From contig NZ_QHHQ01000005.1 of NCBI RefSeq assembly GCF_003258595.1, positions 310,001 to 374,000 on the forward strand: a DNA stretch of 64,000 nucleotides, written 5' to 3'. Positions 28,427-36,865 of this stretch are shown here, piece after piece. Below the pieces are notes generated by a model. It did not search any database. It was given only the letters and a program-made list of their open reading frames with translations, and was not told the DNA's origin. The position numbers were made by a program, and so were the translations under genes. Position 1 is the first letter of the stretch; each line of letters opens with the position of its first letter. Source of the stretch: Acuticoccus sediminis. Lineage in GTDB: Bacteria; Pseudomonadota; Alphaproteobacteria; Rhizobiales; Amorphaceae.

Positions 28427-28494
28427 GGGCTGCGGGCTCGTCAAGGGCGCACGCAGTGCGGGCGAAGCCTTCACCCTTGACGAGGTCGCAGCCC
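28427..28494. repeat. Long inverted repeat (19 of 21 pairs)
   Basis: GGGCTGCG and CTCGTCAAGGG (arm 28427-28447) pair with CCCTTGACGAG and CGCAGCCC (arm 28474-28494), with two mismatches and a 26-base loop that itself contains a small CGCAC/GTGCG stem. It is the first of three hairpins in the gap between the SDR and acyl-CoA dehydrogenase genes. It could end the SDR transcript or be a dispersed palindromic element. Confidence 0.65.
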
Positions 28495-28597
28495 GACCCA
28501 GCCTGGACAGGGGTTTGAGGGGGACCCGGAGCGCAGGGCGCAGCCCGAGCACCGGACGCCCCGTCAAACCCTGCCCGCCGGCGAGGCGGAGGGGAGC

Positions 28598-28620
28598 GCG
28601 AGGGGAGGAACGCCCCTCGC
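28598..28620. repeat. Perfect 8-bp hairpin in the same intergenic region
   Basis: GCGAGGGG (28598-28605) and CCCCTCGC (28613-28620) flank a 7-base loop. Together with an imperfect CAGGG(G)TTTGA / TCAAACCCTG pairing (about 28507-28517 and 28563-28573) and the long inverted repeat before it, it fills most of the 306-bp gap at 28408-28713. No gene is seen in that gap. Confidence 0.5.
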
Positions 28621-28713
28621 CTTGAGCTAGGATGCCGGCGCGCAGCGCCGTCCGCACCCGCGGCGGACCCGCCCGCCACCACAGCAAGACGACAGAACAA
28701 AGAGGAACGCCCC

Positions 28714-29862
28714 ATGCTGCTCAACGACGACGCGCGGATGATCGCCGACGCCGCGGCCCGGATCGCGGAGGAGCACATCGCCCCCAACGCCGTCGCGCTC
28801 GACCGCGGCGCCGCGGGCTCGCGCGAGGCCTTCCTCGCCAACCTGAAGCGCCTCGCCGAGAACGGCTTCATGGCGGTCAACGTCCCGGCCGCGTACGGCG
28901 GCACGGAAGCCGGCGCCGCCGCGTTCGCCCTCACCGTCGAGGCGCTCGGCAAGGCGTGCGCCGCCACAGGGGTGACCGTCTCGGTCACCAACATGGTCGG
29001 CGAGGTCATCGCCGCCGTCGGCTCGGAGGAGCAGAAGGAGACCTACCTCCCCCGCCTTGCCGACGGCACCTATCCGGCCGGCGCCTTCTGCCTCACCGAA
29101 TCCGGGGCCGGCTCCGACCCCGCGGGGCTGAAGACCCGGGCGGAGATGTCCGGCAACGAGTGGGTGCTGAACGGCAGCAAGCTCTACATCACCTCCGCCG
29201 CCTACGCCGGGCTCTTCGTGGTGTGGGCCGTCACCGACCCTGCGGCACCGAAGGGCAAGGGCATCTCCGCCTTCCTGGTGGAGGCCGGCACCCCGGGCCT
29301 CGTCATCGGCCGCGAGGAGGACAAGCTGGGCCAGCGCGGCTCGGCCACCAACGAGGTCCACTTCGAGGACTGCCGCATCCCAGCCGGCGCGCTGCTGGGC
29401 CCCCTGAACGGCGGCTTCCGCATCGCCGCGAGCGAGCTCGCGGGCGGGCGCATCGGCATCGCCTCGCTCGCCCTCGGCATCGCCCGCGCGGCGACGGACG
29501 CGGCCATCGCCTACATCAGGGAGCGGGAACAGTTCGGCAAGCCCATTGCCGCGATGCAGGGCCCGCAGTGGATGCTCGCTGATACCGAGACCGAGCTCGA
29601 GGCGGCGCGCCTCCTGATCCTCAACGCGGCCGCGCTGAAGGATGCGGGCGAGCCGTTCGGCAAGGCGGCCTCGATGGCCAAGCTCTACGCCAGCGAGGCG
29701 GCGCAGCGCGCAACTTACGTGGCCCTGCAGCTCCACGGCGGCGCGGGCTACATCAAGGACCACTCGGTCGAGCGCTACGCGCGCGACGTGCGCATCACGA
29801 CGATCTACGAAGGCACCAGCGAGATTCAACGTATGATCATCGCGCGGGAGATCCTGGCCTGA
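28714..29862 (+). CDS. Acyl-CoA dehydrogenase
   Basis: The 382-residue flavoprotein oxidises acyl-CoA to enoyl-CoA, passing electrons to ETF. The family signatures are present: FCLTESGAGSD (about residues 128-138), REQFGKPIAAMQGPQWMLAD, and LHGGAGYIKDHSVERYARD...IYEGTSEIQRMIIAREI near the end, where the catalytic glutamate lies in YEGTSE. Length is typical. The short- or branched-chain group is likely, but the acyl preference cannot be read. AAAGAGGAA precedes the ATG. The SDR gene upstream and an enoyl-CoA hydratase at 41735 would supply other beta-oxidation steps. Confidence 0.95.
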   Translation: MLLNDDARMIADAAARIAEEHIAPNAVALDRGAAGSREAFLANLKRLAENGFMAVNVPAAYGGTEAGAAAFALTVEALGKACAATGVTVSVTNMVGEVIAAVGSEEQKETYLPRLADGTYPAGAFCLTESGAGSDPAGLKTRAEMSGNEWVLNGSKLYITSAAYAGLFVVWAVTDPAAPKGKGISAFLVEAGTPGLVIGREEDKLGQRGSATNEVHFEDCRIPAGALLGPLNGGFRIAASELAGGRIGIASLALGIARAATDAAIAYIREREQFGKPIAAMQGPQWMLADTETELEAARLLILNAAALKDAGEPFGKAASMAKLYASEAAQRATYVALQLHGGAGYIKDHSVERYARDVRITTIYEGTSEIQRMIIAREILA

Positions 29863-29879
29863 CCCTGTCGGCCGCCCCG

Positions 29880-29895
29880 CCGGAGGAAGCTCCGG
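29880..29895 (+). terminator. Hairpin after the acyl-CoA dehydrogenase gene
   Basis: CCGGAG and CTCCGG flank a GAAG loop 18 bases after the stop codon, with further pairing of the flanking GCCG/CGGC bases. There is no T-run. Confidence 0.4.
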
Positions 29896-30027
29896 ACGGC
29901 CGGCGGCATAAGCGCAGGGCGCCTCACCGTTGCAACATCACCACACCCGGCGGACGGCGTGCCCTTCGAGGGCTCACGAGAAGTTGAGGAAGGCCGTCCG
30001 CGCCTTGAGATCGGGCGTTAATTCCGC

Positions 30028-30044
30028 ATCAACAGTGAGTTGAT
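30028..30044. promoter_or_regulatory. Operator-like inverted repeat before the L,D-transpeptidase gene
   Basis: ATCAAC and GTTGAT flank AGTGA, 50 bases before the start codon. The symmetry is perfect over six bases each side. It may be a repressor or activator site; no cognate factor is adjacent. Confidence 0.35.
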
Positions 30045-30093
30045 CATGGCGCGACGCCGCGTGCCGTGACCTGCCGGAAAAGGGATACGGATA

Positions 30094-30765
30094 ATGCCGA
30101 GTGACTTCATGAATCGCAGGACGTTCCTCGTCCTGGGGACGACCAGTGCAGCCGCTGCCCTTTCGGGCTGCGTGAGCGGCGAGTCGTTCCAGTCGGCCGC
30201 ACTCGGCTACCGCCCCGTTCCCCAGCTCGGCTCGCCCGACCGCGAGGAGTTCCGCCTGCCGCCGGTCGAGTACAGCACCATCCCGGTCGAGTTCCGGCGC
30301 CAGTTCGTGTCGCATTCGGGCAAGTACTCTCCCGGCACCATCGTCGTCGACACGGCAGGCCGGCATCTCTTCCTGATCGTCGACAGCACCACGGCGATCC
30401 GCTACGGCATCGGCGTCGGGCGCGAGGGCTTCTCGTGGGGCGGCCGCGCCAAGATCGGCCGCAAGGCCAAGTGGCCGACGTGGACGCCGCCGTCGCGCAT
30501 GATCCAGCGCCAGCCGGAGCTGCGCCGGTGGGCCGGCGGCATGCCCGGCGGTCCGGCCAACCCGCTCGGCGCGCGCGCCATGTACCTCTACAGCGGCGGT
30601 CGCGACACGCTCTACCGCCTGCACGGCACCAACGACCCGTCCTCCATCGGCAAGGCGATGTCCTCCGGCTGCATCCGCATGCTGAACCGCGATGCGATCG
30701 ACCTCTACGAGCGCGTCTCGGTGGGCACGCCCGTCGTGGTCGTCCAGGGCGGCGCGCTGGTCTGA
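30094..30765 (+). CDS. L,D-transpeptidase (YkuD/ErfK family), exported
   Basis: The 223-residue product has a twin-arginine-like start (MNRRTFLVLG) and a lipobox-like ALSGC at about residues 25-29, so it is probably exported and perhaps lipid-anchored. The YkuD catalytic motif is complete: HGTNDPSSIGKAMSSGCIRM, with the catalytic Cys about residue 189. Such enzymes form 3-3 crosslinks in peptidoglycan or attach proteins to it. A second start codon at 30109 is equally possible and would put the two arginines nearer the N terminus. It ends 21 bases before the pyruvyl-transferase-like gene. Confidence 0.9.
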   Translation: MPSDFMNRRTFLVLGTTSAAAALSGCVSGESFQSAALGYRPVPQLGSPDREEFRLPPVEYSTIPVEFRRQFVSHSGKYSPGTIVVDTAGRHLFLIVDSTTAIRYGIGVGREGFSWGGRAKIGRKAKWPTWTPPSRMIQRQPELRRWAGGMPGGPANPLGARAMYLYSGGRDTLYRLHGTNDPSSIGKAMSSGCIRMLNRDAIDLYERVSVGTPVVVVQGGALV

Positions 30766-30786
30766 CGCTGCCCGGAGCGTAGCGCC

Positions 30787-31755
30787 ATGGCACGAGTCGC
30801 GCTCCTGAGCGACACCTCGGGGTCGCTCCATCCCGGAAGCCGGCTCGCGTCGACCAACATCGACCGCCTCTTCGCCGAGGCGGGCCACACGATCGCCGCC
30901 CGCACGCCGTTCCTGCGCACGCCGACGAAGGCGGACGAGGCGCGGTTCGGCGACGTCGACGCCATCGTGCTGCACGGCGAGGGCGGCATCCACCACACCG
31001 ACGCACGCCCCAAGGTGCGCCGCCTGCTGGAGGCGGCGGTCGCCATGAAGGCCGAGCGCGGCTGCCCGCTGATCCTCATCAACGCCACCGTGGCCGCGCT
31101 CGACGAGGCCTCGCTGCGGGCGCTGGCGGCGTTCGACCTCGTGGTGGTGCGCGACGGGGAGAGCGCGGACTACCTCGCCCCGCACATCGGCCGGCCGCGG
31201 ATGGTGCCGGACCTGTCGCTGGCGATGCCGTACGAGCCGCCGGCCGGCCCCCGCACGGGCACCCTCGTCATCGACTCGGTGGAGCCGGCGATCGACCTGC
31301 GCCTCGCCGAGGTCGCCGCGGCGGAGGGGCTGCCGCTCCTCAGGATGGACCCGCGCGTCCTCGCAGGCCCGCTCTACCGCATCCGCAAGCTGCCCTTCGT
31401 GCGCGACCGGCTCGCCCGGAAAAGCCGCCCGCAGGACGTGCTGGCGCGCGTCGCCGCGGCGGAGCGGGTGCTCACCGGGCGCTTCCACGGGCTGATGTTC
31501 TCGATCCTCGCGCGGCGGCCGTTCCGCGCCATCCAGTCCAACACCGGCAAGATCCGCAGCGCCATCGTCGATGCGCTGGGCAGCGACGAGCGCCACATCA
31601 CCGCCAGCGAGGCGCTCTCCATGGACCCCGCCGTGCTCGCCGCCGTCCCGGACTTCACCGCGACCGAGCGCACGGCGATCGCCGCCTACCTCGAACGCGC
31701 GCAGACCGGGGCGAAGGCGATGATGGACGACATCGCCGCCCTCGTCCGGCGCTGA
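30787..31755 (+). CDS. Polysaccharide-pyruvyl-transferase family protein
   Basis: The 322-residue protein resembles the polysaccharide pyruvyl transferase fold (CsaB/WcaK type): an N-terminal glycine-containing half with DAIVLHGEGGIHH and VVVRDGESADYL, and a C-terminal half with VLTGRFHGLMFSILARRPFRAIQSN, the GRxHxLxxA family signature. Members transfer pyruvate from PEP to sugars of surface polymers. It could modify the glycan made by the 17-27 kb cluster or another polymer. It is convergent with the next gene (gap of 3 bases) and follows the L,D-transpeptidase gene, so both may be expressed together in envelope assembly. Confidence 0.8.
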   Translation: MARVALLSDTSGSLHPGSRLASTNIDRLFAEAGHTIAARTPFLRTPTKADEARFGDVDAIVLHGEGGIHHTDARPKVRRLLEAAVAMKAERGCPLILINATVAALDEASLRALAAFDLVVVRDGESADYLAPHIGRPRMVPDLSLAMPYEPPAGPRTGTLVIDSVEPAIDLRLAEVAAAEGLPLLRMDPRVLAGPLYRIRKLPFVRDRLARKSRPQDVLARVAAAERVLTGRFHGLMFSILARRPFRAIQSNTGKIRSAIVDALGSDERHITASEALSMDPAVLAAVPDFTATERTAIAAYLERAQTGAKAMMDDIAALVRR

Positions 31756-31758
31756 CGC

Positions 31759-32109
31759 CTACTCGGGCGTCGCGGCGGGCGTGCCGAGCGCGAAGGTCTG
31801 GACCAGCTCGCCGTCGGAGACGCGGCGCACCTCCACCCGCGGCGTCGCCCCGCCGATGGTGAAGGCGATCGTGCCGTCGCCCATCGAGACCGAGACGAGG
31901 TCGGCCGGCGACACCGCGATGGCCACAGCCTCCGAATTGGGCCGCGCGCTGTTGGCGGAAAGACGGTAGAACACCGCGATGGCGACGGCGGCGAAGCCGA
32001 TCACCATGACCCCGGAAGACACCATCAGAAGGCGTACCAGTTTGCGACGGACCCGCTCCACCGCCGGATCCAGCGGCTCCTCGACCTCTTCGACCTCAGG
32101 TGACGACAC
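31759..32109 (-). CDS. Small single-span membrane protein of unknown function
   Basis: The 116-residue product has an acidic N terminus (about residues 1-25), one membrane helix (LLMVSSGVMVIGFAAVAIAVFY, about 27-48) and a beta-rich C-terminal part. I recognise no domain. It is divergent from rluD with only about 45 bases between their starts; I believe this pairing is seen elsewhere in the order, but this is from memory. Good composition and a clear membrane helix support a real gene. Confidence 0.7.
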   Translation of the reverse strand: MSSPEVEEVEEPLDPAVERVRRKLVRLLMVSSGVMVIGFAAVAIAVFYRLSANSARPNSEAVAIAVSPADLVSVSMGDGTIAFTIGGATPRVEVRRVSDGELVQTFALGTPAATPE

Positions 32110-32155
32110 CAGTGCTCCTGCAGACGATGGCGATTTCGCCGACGGCGATCTCGCG

Positions 32156-33115
32156 TTGGAAGACGGCGAGACCTACACCATGGAAGCGAGCGGGCGCGCC
32201 GATGCGCTCCTCGCCGCCGCCTCTGGATTGAGCCGCACCCGCGTGCAGGCGCTGATAAAGTCGGGCGCCGCAAAACTCAACGGCCAAGCGCTCCTCGACC
32301 CGTCCACGCGCCTGTCGCCAGATGACGCGGTGACGCTCGTCGTCCCCCCGCCGGCACCCGCCGAACCGCTCCCCGAGGCGATCCCGCTCGACGTCCTCTA
32401 CGAGGACGACGCGGTCCTCGTCCTCGACAAGCCGGCAGGGATGGTGGTCCATCCGGCCGCGGGTCATGCGTCCGGGACGCTCGTCAACGCGCTGCTGGCG
32501 CACTGCGCGGGGTCGCTGTCGGGGATCGGCGGGGTGGCGCGGCCGGGGATCGTCCACCGCCTCGACAAGGACACGTCCGGCGTCATGGTGGTCGCGAAGT
32601 CGGACGCGGCGCACCAGTCGCTGGCGGCGCAGTTCGCCGACCATGGACGCACCGGCCCGCTGCGGCGCCGCTACCGCGCCTTCGCCTGGGGCACGCCGGA
32701 GCCGCCCTACGGCGTCATCGACAAGCCGCTGGCGCGCCACCCCACCGACCGCCAGCGCTTCGCCGTGCGGGCGAGCGGCAAGGAGGCGATCACGCACTAC
32801 CGCACCCTGCGCACCCTCGGCCCGGTGTCGGAGATGGAGCTGGAGCTGGAGACCGGCCGCACGCACCAGATCCGCGTGCACATGACCGCGATCGGCACGC
32901 CCCTGGTGGGCGATCCGGTCTACGGCGCCGGCTTCGCCACCAAGGCGAACCGCCTCCCGCCCGCCGCGAAGGCCGCCGCGCAGGCGCTCGGCCGGCAGGC
33001 GCTCCACGCCGCGCACCTCACCTTCGCCCACCCGCTGACCGGCGAGGTGATGAGCTTCGATTCGCCCCTCCCCCCCGACCTCGCATCGTTCGCCGACGTG
33101 CTCGCCGCGGCATGA
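32156..33115 (+). CDS. rluD: Ribosomal large-subunit pseudouridine synthase D
   Basis: The 319-residue enzyme of the RluA/RluD family modifies uridines in helix 69 of 23S rRNA. The N-terminal S4 domain contains RADALLAAASGLSRTRVQALIKSG. The catalytic domain has VLVLDKPAGMVVHPAAGH and the signature HRLDKDTSGVMVVAK with the catalytic Asp, and later GRTHQIRVH. The start is uncertain: TTG 32156 keeps the residues normally preceding the S4 helix, ATG 32180 shortens them, and an ATG at 31979 would read back across the divergent gene. I prefer TTG 32156. RluA-type relatives cannot be fully excluded. Confidence 0.92.
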   Translation: MEDGETYTMEASGRADALLAAASGLSRTRVQALIKSGAAKLNGQALLDPSTRLSPDDAVTLVVPPPAPAEPLPEAIPLDVLYEDDAVLVLDKPAGMVVHPAAGHASGTLVNALLAHCAGSLSGIGGVARPGIVHRLDKDTSGVMVVAKSDAAHQSLAAQFADHGRTGPLRRRYRAFAWGTPEPPYGVIDKPLARHPTDRQRFAVRASGKEAITHYRTLRTLGPVSEMELELETGRTHQIRVHMTAIGTPLVGDPVYGAGFATKANRLPPAAKAAAQALGRQALHAAHLTFAHPLTGEVMSFDSPLPPDLASFADVLAAA

Positions 33116-33226
33116 GCGGCGGACGGTGGAGGACCAGCGGCGAAAGGCAGCAGCGCCACGGTGTCGCCCAACATTGGCCGCGCGCAACCGTCCACTAGTT
33201 CTCCACGCGTGATTCGGGAGAGTGGG

Positions 33227-34729
33227 ATGCAGCGTGCGATCGTCATTGGAGCCGGCTTCGGGGGTCTCGCCCTCGCCATCAGGCTGCAATCGGCCGGAAT
33301 CGCCACGACGCTGCTGGAGGCGCGGGACAAGCCCGGCGGCCGCGCCTATGTCTACGAGGACGCCGGCTTCACCTTCGACGCCGGCCCCACCGTCCTCACC
33401 GACCCGACCTGCCTCGAGGAACTCTTCTCCCTCACCGGCCGGACGATGGACGAGTACGTCTCGCTGGTCCCCGTCTCGCCCTTCTACCAGCTCCGCTGGC
33501 AGGACGGCACGGTGTTCGACTACGTCAACAACCAGGACCAGCTCGACCGGCAGATCCACGACATCAACCCCAGGGACGTGGAGGGCTACGCGCGCTTCCT
33601 CGCCTACTCGAAGGCGCTGCTGGAGGAGGGCTACGTCAAGCTGGGCGCCTCCCCGTTCCTGTCCATGGGCTCGATGCTGCGCGTCGCCCCGCAGCTCGTC
33701 CGGCTGAAGAGCTACCGGACACTCTACGCGCGCGTCGCGAACTTCATCGAGGACGAGCGGTTGCGCCAGGCGTTCTCGTTCCACACGCTCCTCGTCGGCG
33801 GCAACCCGTTCGCCACCAGCGCGATCTACGGGCTGATCCACGCGCTGGAGCGGCGCTGGGGGGTCTGGTTCGCCGAGGGGGGCACCGGGGCGCTGATCGC
33901 GGCGCTGGTGCAGCTCTTCGAGGAGCTGGGCGGCACCATGCGCCTCTCCGCCCCCGTCCGGCGGATCGAGACGGAGGGCGAGCGGGTCACCGGCGTGCGC
34001 CTTGCCACGGGCGAGCGGCTCCGAGCCGACCTCGTCGCCAGCAACGCCGACGTCATGCACACCTACAAGACGCTGCTGGGAGAGACCGCGCGGGGTCAGG
34101 CCGAGACGCGGCGGCTCTCCGGCAAGCGCTACTCGAACTCGCTGTTCGTGGTCTATTTCGGCCTCGACCGGGACGTGCCGAGCGACCTGCCGCACCACAC
34201 GATCCTGTTCGGCCCGCGCTACCGGGAGCTGATCGACGAGATCTTCACCGGTCCCGGCCTGCCAGAGGACGTCTCGCTCTACCTCCACGCGCCGACGAAG
34301 ACGGACCCGTCGATGGCGCCGGAGGGGATGAGCGCCTACTACGTGCTGGCCCCGGTGCCGCACCTCGGCGCGGCGCCGATCGACTGGGACGAGGTCGGCC
34401 CGCTCTACCGCGACGCGATCCTCGCCGAGGTCGAGCGGCGGGCGATCCCGCGGCTGCGCGAGACCATGGTGACGTGCCGCACCTTCACGCCGGCGGATTT
34501 CTCGCGCGAACTCAACGCGCACCTCGGCTCGGCCTTCTCGCTGGAGCCGATCCTGACGCAGTCCGCCTTCTTCCGCTGCCACAACCGGGACGACGTCTAC
34601 TCCAACCTCTACTTCGTCGGGGCGGGGACGCATCCGGGCGCGGGCGTGCCGGGCGTCGTCGGCTCGGCGAAGGCGACGGCGCGGCTCATCGTCGGCGACG
34701 CCGTGCCGATGCCGCTCGCCGCCGAATGA
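33227..34729 (+). CDS. crtI: Phytoene desaturase
   Basis: The 500-residue FAD enzyme desaturates 15-cis-phytoene, usually to neurosporene or lycopene. The FAD motif is IVIGAGFGGLALAIRLQSAGI at the very start, followed by EARDKPGGRAYVYEDAGFTFDAGPTV. The C-terminal family motif is NLYFVGAGTHPGAGVPGVVGSAKATA. The ATG at 33227 puts the FAD fold right at the N terminus; GGGAGAGTGGG lies before it. The crtB start overlaps its stop (ATGA), so the two early carotenoid genes are coupled. crtY is found only at the far end of the window. Confidence 0.96.
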   Translation: MQRAIVIGAGFGGLALAIRLQSAGIATTLLEARDKPGGRAYVYEDAGFTFDAGPTVLTDPTCLEELFSLTGRTMDEYVSLVPVSPFYQLRWQDGTVFDYVNNQDQLDRQIHDINPRDVEGYARFLAYSKALLEEGYVKLGASPFLSMGSMLRVAPQLVRLKSYRTLYARVANFIEDERLRQAFSFHTLLVGGNPFATSAIYGLIHALERRWGVWFAEGGTGALIAALVQLFEELGGTMRLSAPVRRIETEGERVTGVRLATGERLRADLVASNADVMHTYKTLLGETARGQAETRRLSGKRYSNSLFVVYFGLDRDVPSDLPHHTILFGPRYRELIDEIFTGPGLPEDVSLYLHAPTKTDPSMAPEGMSAYYVLAPVPHLGAAPIDWDEVGPLYRDAILAEVERRAIPRLRETMVTCRTFTPADFSRELNAHLGSAFSLEPILTQSAFFRCHNRDDVYSNLYFVGAGTHPGAGVPGVVGSAKATARLIVGDAVPMPLAAE

Positions 34730-35664
34730 GCGACGCGGCGGCCGCCCGCGCGACCATCGCCCGGGGCTCGCGCAGCTTCGCGGCCGCCTCGACGCTGATG
34801 CCGCGCGCCCTGCGCGACGACGTCGCCCGCCTCTACGCCTGGTGCCGCCACGCCGACGACGTCATCGACGGGCAGGTGCTGGGTCACGGGGAGCGGCCGG
34901 TCGACGACCCGGCCGCGCGCCTCGCCGAGCTGCGCCGGGCGACCGACGAGGCGCTCGCCGGCCGTGCGTCCTCGCCCGTGTTCGCCGGGTTCGCCGAGGT
35001 CGCGCAGCGGCATGCGATCCCCCGCGCGCTGGCCCACGACCACCTCGACGGCTTCGCGATGGACGTCGAGGGGCGAACGTATGAGACCCTCGATGACCTC
35101 GCCGCCTACTGCTACGGGGTCGCCGGCGTGGTGGGGGTGATGATGGCGCTCGTGATGGGCGTCGCGCCCGGCGAGGACGACACCCTGGACCGCGCCTCGG
35201 ACCTCGGCCTCGCCTTCCAGATGACCAACATCGCGCGGGACGTGGTTGCGGACGCCGCGGTGGGCCGGATCTACCTGCCGTCGGACTGGCTCGCGGAGGC
35301 GGGCGTGCCGGCCTCCCCCGGCGCGCTCGGCCATCCCGGCCACGCCGGAGAGGTCCACCGCGTCGCCGTCCGCCTCGTGCGGGCGGCGGAGCCCTACTAC
35401 CGCTCCGCCCGCGCCGGGCTGATGCACCTTCCGTTGCGCGCCCGCTGGGCCGTGGCGGCGGCGAGCGGGGTGTACCGCGAGATCGGCGTCCGGCGGCAAG
35501 CCGCGGGGCCGGAGGGTCTCGCCGAGCGTGTCGGCACCAGCGGTTCGGAAAAGTTCCGCCTGATTGCCGGTGCCCTCGGGCCCGCGATCAGCCCGCCCCG
35601 GGCGTCCATCCCGCGCGACGGCCTCTGGACCCGCCCCCGCCGGCACCCGTCGCCGGCCACCTGA
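34726..35664 (+). CDS. crtB: Phytoene synthase
   Basis: The 312-residue product condenses two geranylgeranyl diphosphates to phytoene. The first Asp-rich motif appears as CRHADDVIDG (about residues 41-50), the second as FQMTNIARDVVADAAVGRIYLP (about 165-185), both binding Mg-diphosphate. AYCYGVAGVVGVMMALVMG is the conserved helix between them. The start overlaps the crtI stop. It is convergent with recF, with 54 bp between the stops, in which I see no clear terminator. Confidence 0.96.
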   Translation: MSDAAAARATIARGSRSFAAASTLMPRALRDDVARLYAWCRHADDVIDGQVLGHGERPVDDPAARLAELRRATDEALAGRASSPVFAGFAEVAQRHAIPRALAHDHLDGFAMDVEGRTYETLDDLAAYCYGVAGVVGVMMALVMGVAPGEDDTLDRASDLGLAFQMTNIARDVVADAAVGRIYLPSDWLAEAGVPASPGALGHPGHAGEVHRVAVRLVRAAEPYYRSARAGLMHLPLRARWAVAAASGVYREIGVRRQAAGPEGLAERVGTSGSEKFRLIAGALGPAISPPRASIPRDGLWTRPRRHPSPAT

Positions 35665-35718
35665 CGCCTCGACCGCCGTGCGGCCGCGTCCATCGCGGTG
35701 GCGGAGCACAGGGGCCGC

Positions 35719-36849
35719 TCAGGCGTCGTTCTGTGGCGTGATCGTCCCCGCCTCGACGCGGAAGCGGTCGGCGCGGTCCCCGAGCGCGGTGAAGAGCGAA
35801 TCGTCGGTGCCGGTCATGAAGGTCTGCGCGCCGAGCCCGTCCAGCGTGTCGTAGAGCGCGGCGCGCCGGCCGGGATCGAGGTGCGCCGCCACTTCGTCGA
35901 GGAGGAGGATCGGCGTCTCGCCGGTGACGCGGGTGACGAGCGCCGCGTGGCCGAGGACGATGCCGATCAGGAGCGCCTTCTGCTCCCCCGTCGAGGCGAG
36001 CGCCGCCGGCATGTCCTTCTCGACATGCGTCACCGACATGTCGACGCGGTGCGGCCCGGAGAGCGTCCGCCCCGCCGCCCTGTCGCGCGTCCGCCCGTCG
36101 CGCAGGCGCCGCGCGAAGGCGGCCCCGTCCGCATCCCCCTCGTCGCCGTTCAGCGCGAGGACCGCCTGCGGGAAATCGCCGCCGGCGGCCGCCCGCACGG
36201 CCTGCGCCGCGTTGAGCTTGACGATCAGTTCGACCCGCGCGGCGGCCATCGCGGCGCCGTGCTCGGCCATCTCGCGCTCCACCGCCTCGTACCAGGAGGG
36301 ATCCGAGACGCCGTCCTCGAACATCTTGTTGCGCTGGCGCATGGCGCGCTCGTACGCGTTGGCGCGGCGGCCGTGGTAGGGAAAGAGCGCGAGGGCCAGC
36401 CGGTCGAGGAAGCGCCGGCGGTCGGAGGTGCCGCCGCTGAAGAGGCCGTCCATCGCCGGGGTGAGCCACAGGATCCGGGCGACGCGGGTGAGGTCGTCGG
36501 GCCGCGCGTCGGCGCCGTCGATCCGCACCAGCCGGCTTCCCTCCCCCTGGAGGCCAGTGCCGATGGCGCTCTCCTCCCCGCCCTTGTCGACCCGCGCGGA
36601 CACCGCCCAGCCGGTCTCGAACGGCGCGCCCTGGCGGACCATCTCGGCATAGGTCGCGCGGCGCAGCCCGCGCCCCGGCGAGAGCAGCGAGATCGCTTCG
36701 AGAACGTTGGTCTTGCCCGACCCGTTGGGTCCCGCGAGCACGACATGGTCGCGCGAGGTGGTGAGGCGGGCCTCGGTGTAGTTGCGGAAATTGGAGAGGC
36801 CGATGCGCGTCAGGCGGACGCGTGCGGGCGGCGGCTCCGGGAGTGCCAC
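35719..36849 (-). CDS. recF: DNA replication and repair protein RecF
   Basis: This 376-residue ABC/SMC-like ATPase acts in gap repair by loading RecA with RecO and RecR. The start LTRIGLSNFRNY is typical. Walker A is GPNGSGKTNVLEAI, the signature is ASTGEQKALL, and Walker B is PILLLDEVAAHLD. Length fits. It lies 16 bases after dnaN on the same strand, so dnaN-recF are likely one transcript, as in many bacteria, while dnaA is separated from them by a terminator. Confidence 0.97.
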   Translation of the reverse strand: MALPEPPPARVRLTRIGLSNFRNYTEARLTTSRDHVVLAGPNGSGKTNVLEAISLLSPGRGLRRATYAEMVRQGAPFETGWAVSARVDKGGEESAIGTGLQGEGSRLVRIDGADARPDDLTRVARILWLTPAMDGLFSGGTSDRRRFLDRLALALFPYHGRRANAYERAMRQRNKMFEDGVSDPSWYEAVEREMAEHGAAMAAARVELIVKLNAAQAVRAAAGGDFPQAVLALNGDEGDADGAAFARRLRDGRTRDRAAGRTLSGPHRVDMSVTHVEKDMPAALASTGEQKALLIGIVLGHAALVTRVTGETPILLLDEVAAHLDPGRRAALYDTLDGLGAQTFMTGTDDSLFTALGDRADRFRVEAGTITPQNDA

Positions 36850-36865
36850 GCGGATCGGCGCGTCC

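Noticed and set aside
33116-33226. PpsR/CrtJ-type operator (TGT-N12-ACA) before crtI
   Set aside because: The only similar site has a six-base spacer (TGTCGCCCAACA), which does not fit the known motif, and no PpsR gene is in the window.
32096-34633. Leftward frame of about 845 codons opposite rluD and crtI
   Set aside because: Both plus-strand genes have complete family motifs; the antisense translation has none.
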